A stretch of 64,000 nucleotides of DNA from Nocardia brasiliensis (GTDB taxonomy: Bacteria; Actinomycetota; Actinomycetes; Mycobacteriales; Mycobacteriaceae), in assembly GCF_011801125.1 (NCBI RefSeq), contig NZ_CP046171.1:6510001-6574000 (forward strand), in the 5' to 3' direction. The notes below the pieces were generated by a model. The model ran no database searches and was not told the DNA's origin. It saw nothing but the letters and a program-made list of their open reading frames with translations. Shown here one piece after another: positions 60,147 through 64,000 of the stretch; position 1 is the stretch's first letter; each line of letters begins with the position of its first letter. Position numbers and translations under genes: made by a program.

Positions 60147-63100
60147 ATGAGGCGAACACCTGCTGTGAGCAGCTCAACTTCCCAGTTCGGACAGAACCAG
60201 TGGCTAGTCGATGAGATGTATCAAAAGTTCAAGCAAGATCCATCTTCGGTCGATGAGAGTTGGCACGAGTTCCTCGCCGATTACACGCCCGAAGCTACTG
60301 GTGATTCCGGTAACAGCCAGGCCGCTCCGGCCGCACCCGCGCAGGCGCCGACCCCGGCTCCGGCTCCCGCGTCGGTGAACTCGGCCCCCAAGGCGCCCGC
60401 GCCCGCGCCCGCACCGGCCAAGCCGGCCGCTGCGGCACCGGCGAAGGCGACCGCTCGCGCGCCGCAGACCACCCCGGCACCGACCTCCAACGCGGCCCCC
60501 ACCTCCGGCGGCCCGAAGACCGACACCGCGGCCGACGAGGCCAAGGTGCTGCGCGGCGCCGCGGCGGCCGTGGCCAAGAACATGGCCGCCTCGCTCAGCA
60601 TCCCCACCGCGACCAGCGTGCGCGCCATCCCGGCGAAGCTGATGATCGACAACCGGTTGGTCATCAACAACCACCTGGCCCGCACCCGCGGCGGCAAGAT
60701 CTCGTTCACGCACCTGCTTGGCTACGCGATCGTCCAGGCGGTCAAGTCGTTCCCGAACATGAACCGGCACTTCGCCGAGATCGACGGCAAGCCGAACGCG
60801 GTCACCCCCGCGCACACCAACCTCGGCCTCGCCATCGACCTGCCCGGCAAGGACGGCAGCCGTTCGCTGGTCGTTGCGGCAATCAAGGGCACCGAGGCGA
60901 TGAGCTTCGGCCAGTTCCACACCGCCTACGAGGACATCGTGCGCCGCGCCCGCGACGCCAAGCTCACCGCCGACGACTTCAGCGGTGTCACCATCTCGCT
61001 GACCAACCCCGGCACCATCGGCACCGTGCACTCGGTGCCCCGCCTCATGCCGGGCCAGGGTGCCATCATCGGCGCGGGCGCGATGGAGTACCCGGCCGAA
61101 TTCCAGGGCATGAGCGACGAGCGGATCGCCGATATCGGCGTCGGCAAGCTGATGACGCTCACCTCCACCTACGACCACCGCATCATCCAGGGTGCGGAGT
61201 CCGGTGACTTCCTGCGCACCATCCACCAGCTGCTGATCTCCGACGAGTTCTACGACGAGATCTTCCACGGCCTCGGCGTGCCGTACGAGCCGGTCCGCTG
61301 GCGCAAGGACATCCGCGAACGCGGCGTGGACAAGAGCACCCGCGTGCTCGAGATGATCGCCGCCTACCGCAACCGCGGCCACCTGATGGCCGACACCGAC
61401 CCGCTGCGCCTGGTCAAGGACAAGTTCCGCAGCCACCCCGACCTCGACGTCACCCAGCACGGGCTGACCCTCTGGGACCTGGACCGCACCTTCAACGTCG
61501 GCGGCTTCCACGGCCAGGAGCAGATGAAGCTGCGCGAGGTCCTCTCGGTGCTGCGCGACGCCTACTGCAGGCACGTCGGCGTGGAGTACACCCACATCCT
61601 GGAAACCGAGCAGCTGCAGTGGATCCAGGAGCGGGTCGAGCAGAAGCACGTCAAACCGACTGTCGCGCAACAGAAGTACATCCTGAACCGGCTGAACGCG
61701 GCCGAGGCGTTCGAGACCTTCCTGCAGACCAAGTACGTCGGGCAGAAGCGGTTCTCGCTCGAGGGCGCCGAGGCCGTCATCCCGATGATGGACGCCACCA
61801 TCGACCAGTGCGCCGAGCACGGCCTCGACGAGGTCGTCATCGGCATGCCGCACCGCGGCCGCCTGAACGTGCTCGCCAACATCGTCGGCAAGCCGTACTC
61901 GAAGATCTTCACCGAGTTCGAGGGCAACATGAACCCGGCGGGCGCGCACGGCTCCGGCGACGTGAAGTATCACCTCGGCGCGCACGGCACCTACCTGCAG
62001 ATGTTCGGCGACAACGAGATCGAGGTCTCGCTCACCGCCAACCCGTCGCACCTGGAAGCGGTCGACCCGGTGCTCGAGGGCCTGGTCCGCGCCAAGCAGG
62101 ACCTGCTGGACAAGGGTGACGGTGCGGAGGGCTACTCCGTGATGCCGCTGATGCTGCACGGTGACGCCGCGTTCGCGGGTCAGGGTGTGGTCGCGGAGAC
62201 GCTGAACCTGTCCGGGCTGCGCGGCTACCGCGTCGGCGGCACCATCCACATCGTGGTGAACAACCAGATCGGCTTCACCACCGCGCCGGAGAACAGCCGC
62301 TCCACCGAATACTCCACCGACATCGCGAAGTTCATCGGCGCGCCGATCTTCCACGTGAACGGTGACGACCCGGAGGCCTGTGACTGGGTCGCCCGCCTCG
62401 CGGTCGACTTCCGGCAGAAGTTCCGCAAGGACGTCGTCATCGACATGGTCTGCTACCGCCGTCGCGGCCACAACGAGGGCGACGATCCGTCGATGACCCA
62501 GCCGTCGATGTACGACGTCATCGACACCAAGCGCTCGGTGCGCAAGGCCTACACCGAGAGCCTGATCGGCCGTGGCGACATCTCGCTGAAAGAGGCCGAG
62601 GACGCGCTGCGCGACTACCAGGGTCAGCTGGAGCGGGTGTTCAACGAGGTCCGCGAGCTGGAGAAGTACACCCCGGAGCCGAGTGAGTCGGTCGAGGACG
62701 ACCAGAAGGTCCCGACCACCGTGCAGACGGCCGTGGACAAGACGGTGCTGCAGCGCATCGGCGACGCGTTCCTGAACGTGCCCGACGGCTTCAACGTGCA
62801 CCCGCGCGTCAAGCCGGTGCTGGAGAAGCGTCGCGAGATGGCCTACGAGGGCAAGGTCGACTGGGCCTTCGCCGAGCTGATGGCGTTCGGCACGCTCATC
62901 GACGAGGGTCGCGCGGTGCGCCTCACCGGTCAGGACTCCCGGCGCGGCACCTTCACCCAGCGGCACGCGGTGATCATCGACCGCAAGACCGGCGGCGAGT
63001 ACACCCCGCTGCACAACATCGGCAGCAAGGACCCGGGCTGGTTCGCGGTGCACGACTCGGCGCTGAGCGAATACGCCGCGGTCGGCTTCGAATACGGCTA

Positions 63101-63908
63101 CTCGCTGGGCAACCCGAACGCACTCGTGCTGTGGGAGGCGCAGTTCGGTGACTTCGTCAACGGCGCGCAGTCGATCATCGACGAGTTCATCTCCTCCGGT
63201 GAGGCCAAGTGGGGCCAGCTCTCCGACGTCGTGCTGCTGCTGCCGCACGGCCACGAGGGTCAGGGCCCGGACCACACCTCCGGTCGCATCGAGCGGTTCC
63301 TGCAGCTGTGCGCCGAAGGGTCGATGACGGTCGCCGTGCCGTCCACCCCGGCGAACTACTTCCACCTGCTGCGCCGCCACGCGTTGGACGGCATCCGCCG
63401 CCCGATGATCGTCTTCACCCCGAAGTCGATGCTGCGCAACAAGGCGGTCGTGTCGGATCTGAAGGACTTCACCGAGAGCAAGTTCCGCTCGGTGTTCGAC
63501 GAGCCCGCCTACGAGCAGGGCGTCGGCGACCGCAGCAAGGTGAAGCGGATCCTGATGACCAGCGGCAAGCTGTACTACGAGCTGGCCGCCGAGAAGGCGA
63601 AGCAGAAGCGCGAAGACGTCGCGATCGTGCGGATCGAGCAGCTCTACCCGCTGCCCACCTACCGCCTGAACGAGTCGCTGGAGCGCTACACCAACGCCAC
63701 CGACATCGTGTGGGTCCAGGAGGAACCGGCCAACCAGGGCGCCTGGCCCTTCTTCGGCCTCAACCTCCCGGAGGTCCTGCCCGAACGCCTCGGCAAGCTC
63801 CGCCGCATCTCCCGCCGTGCCATGTCGGCCCCCTCCTCGGGTTCCAGCAAGGTCCACGCCGTCGAGCAAGCGGAAATCATCGCCGAAGCCTTCGAACCCA
63901 CTGCCTGA
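60147..63908 (+). CDS. kgd: Multifunctional 2-oxoglutarate metabolism enzyme
   Basis: 1253 residues. N-terminal [20 protein letters not shown], an Ala/Pro-rich linker (about 50-125), an E2-like acyltransferase domain (about 125-350, ending [19 protein letters not shown]), and a thiamine-diphosphate E1 domain with [45 protein letters not shown] and a C-terminal [13 protein letters not shown]. This is the Mycobacteriales SucA/Kgd type, acting in the TCA cycle as oxoglutarate decarboxylase and dehydrogenase E1/E2, controlled by GarA. ATG 60147 was kept; GTG 60165 is possible. Confidence 0.95.
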   Translation: MRRTPAVSSSTSQFGQNQWLVDEMYQKFKQDPSSVDESWHEFLADYTPEATGDSGNSQAAPAAPAQAPTPAPAPASVNSAPKAPAPAPAPAKPAAAAPAKATARAPQTTPAPTSNAAPTSGGPKTDTAADEAKVLRGAAAAVAKNMAASLSIPTATSVRAIPAKLMIDNRLVINNHLARTRGGKISFTHLLGYAIVQAVKSFPNMNRHFAEIDGKPNAVTPAHTNLGLAIDLPGKDGSRSLVVAAIKGTEAMSFGQFHTAYEDIVRRARDAKLTADDFSGVTISLTNPGTIGTVHSVPRLMPGQGAIIGAGAMEYPAEFQGMSDERIADIGVGKLMTLTSTYDHRIIQGAESGDFLRTIHQLLISDEFYDEIFHGLGVPYEPVRWRKDIRERGVDKSTRVLEMIAAYRNRGHLMADTDPLRLVKDKFRSHPDLDVTQHGLTLWDLDRTFNVGGFHGQEQMKLREVLSVLRDAYCRHVGVEYTHILETEQLQWIQERVEQKHVKPTVAQQKYILNRLNAAEAFETFLQTKYVGQKRFSLEGAEAVIPMMDATIDQCAEHGLDEVVIGMPHRGRLNVLANIVGKPYSKIFTEFEGNMNPAGAHGSGDVKYHLGAHGTYLQMFGDNEIEVSLTANPSHLEAVDPVLEGLVRAKQDLLDKGDGAEGYSVMPLMLHGDAAFAGQGVVAETLNLSGLRGYRVGGTIHIVVNNQIGFTTAPENSRSTEYSTDIAKFIGAPIFHVNGDDPEACDWVARLAVDFRQKFRKDVVIDMVCYRRRGHNEGDDPSMTQPSMYDVIDTKRSVRKAYTESLIGRGDISLKEAEDALRDYQGQLERVFNEVRELEKYTPEPSESVEDDQKVPTTVQTAVDKTVLQRIGDAFLNVPDGFNVHPRVKPVLEKRREMAYEGKVDWAFAELMAFGTLIDEGRAVRLTGQDSRRGTFTQRHAVIIDRKTGGEYTPLHNIGSKDPGWFAVHDSALSEYAAVGFEYGYSLGNPNALVLWEAQFGDFVNGAQSIIDEFISSGEAKWGQLSDVVLLLPHGHEGQGPDHTSGRIERFLQLCAEGSMTVAVPSTPANYFHLLRRHALDGIRRPMIVFTPKSMLRNKAVVSDLKDFTESKFRSVFDEPAYEQGVGDRSKVKRILMTSGKLYYELAAEKAKQKREDVAIVRIEQLYPLPTYRLNESLERYTNATDIVWVQEEPANQGAWPFFGLNLPEVLPERLGKLRRISRRAMSAPSSGSSKVHAVEQAEIIAEAFEPTA

Positions 63909-63920
63909 CCCTCTCCCCTC

Positions 63921-63955
63921 CGACGCCGGGCCGAATCCCCTTCGGCCCGGCGTCG
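63921..63955 (+). terminator. Terminator after kgd
   Basis: Perfect 14-bp stem CGACGCCGGGCCGA / TCGGCCCGGCGTCG with a seven-base loop, 12 bases after the stop, followed by CTGTCTCT. Confidence 0.85.
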
Positions 63956-64000
63956 CTGTCTCTACCTCGTCGACACTGCCCACGACCACCCGTAGACTCG

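Noticed and set aside
60204..63989. 1261-codon minus-strand frame opposite kgd
   Set aside because: Shadow of kgd produced by GC-rich third codon positions; no domain seen.

Overview
The window reads as the chromosome of a high-GC member of the Mycobacteriales, most likely Nocardia or a close relative. The host evidence is a full-length Kgd/SucA multifunctional 2-oxoglutarate enzyme, a whiJ-like XRE/DUF397/SAM-methyltransferase locus and very GC-rich codon use. A prophage fills roughly the first 35 kb. No integrase or left attachment site is visible, so its left end lies outside the window.

The prophage has the gene order of mycobacteriophage L5 / cluster A phages, permuted as expected for an integrated genome. 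From 1 to 10.7 kb are leftward early genes: split primase, endonuclease VII, DnaB-like ATPase, Cas4-type exonuclease, an L5 gp71-like immunity repressor and many small orphans. From 10.7 to 11.3 kb is a gene-free, palindrome-rich stretch where the two phage ends (cos) should be joined. From 11.3 to 35.05 kb is the rightward late operon: HNH, small terminase, three tRNAs, lysin, tail-tip proteins, large terminase, portal, MuF, scaffold, capsid, connectors, tail tube, frameshifted chaperones, tape measure, minor tail proteins and membrane proteins, closed by a strong hairpin at 35055-35083. Several copies of a 13-bp-like site with core ATGTCAA, whose complement contains a TTGACA -35 hexamer, resemble L5 stoperators. 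Two copies form a perfect inverted repeat at the predicted early-operon start. An IS110-family element sits exactly at the tape-measure start codon, antisense to the late operon, and leaves an ATG on both sides.

From 35.1 to 41.7 kb is an accessory zone of uncertain ownership (prophage cargo or host island). It holds a candidate restriction-endonuclease-fold toxin with a long coiled coil behind an acidic immunity-like gene, an RNA-polymerase alpha-CTD-like small protein, and a leftward operon ending in a DUF574-type methyltransferase. Divergent from that operon is an XRE/DUF5753 regulator plus DUF397 pair, the whiJ/abaA arrangement.

From 42 kb to the end is ordinary host chromosome: a DEAD-box RNA helicase, a TM0106-type nuclease/helicase, a D-threonine-aldolase-like PLP enzyme, a small TetR-like protein, an MptpB-like phosphatase, a truncated acyl-CoA-synthetase-like protein, an enoyl-CoA hydratase, a Xi-class glutathione-transferase-like reductase, an EcsC-like protein with an ABC ATPase/permease pair, a fused two-half ABC exporter with one degenerate ATP site, and kgd followed by a strong terminator.

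Family names come from recognising motifs by eye. No database search was run.
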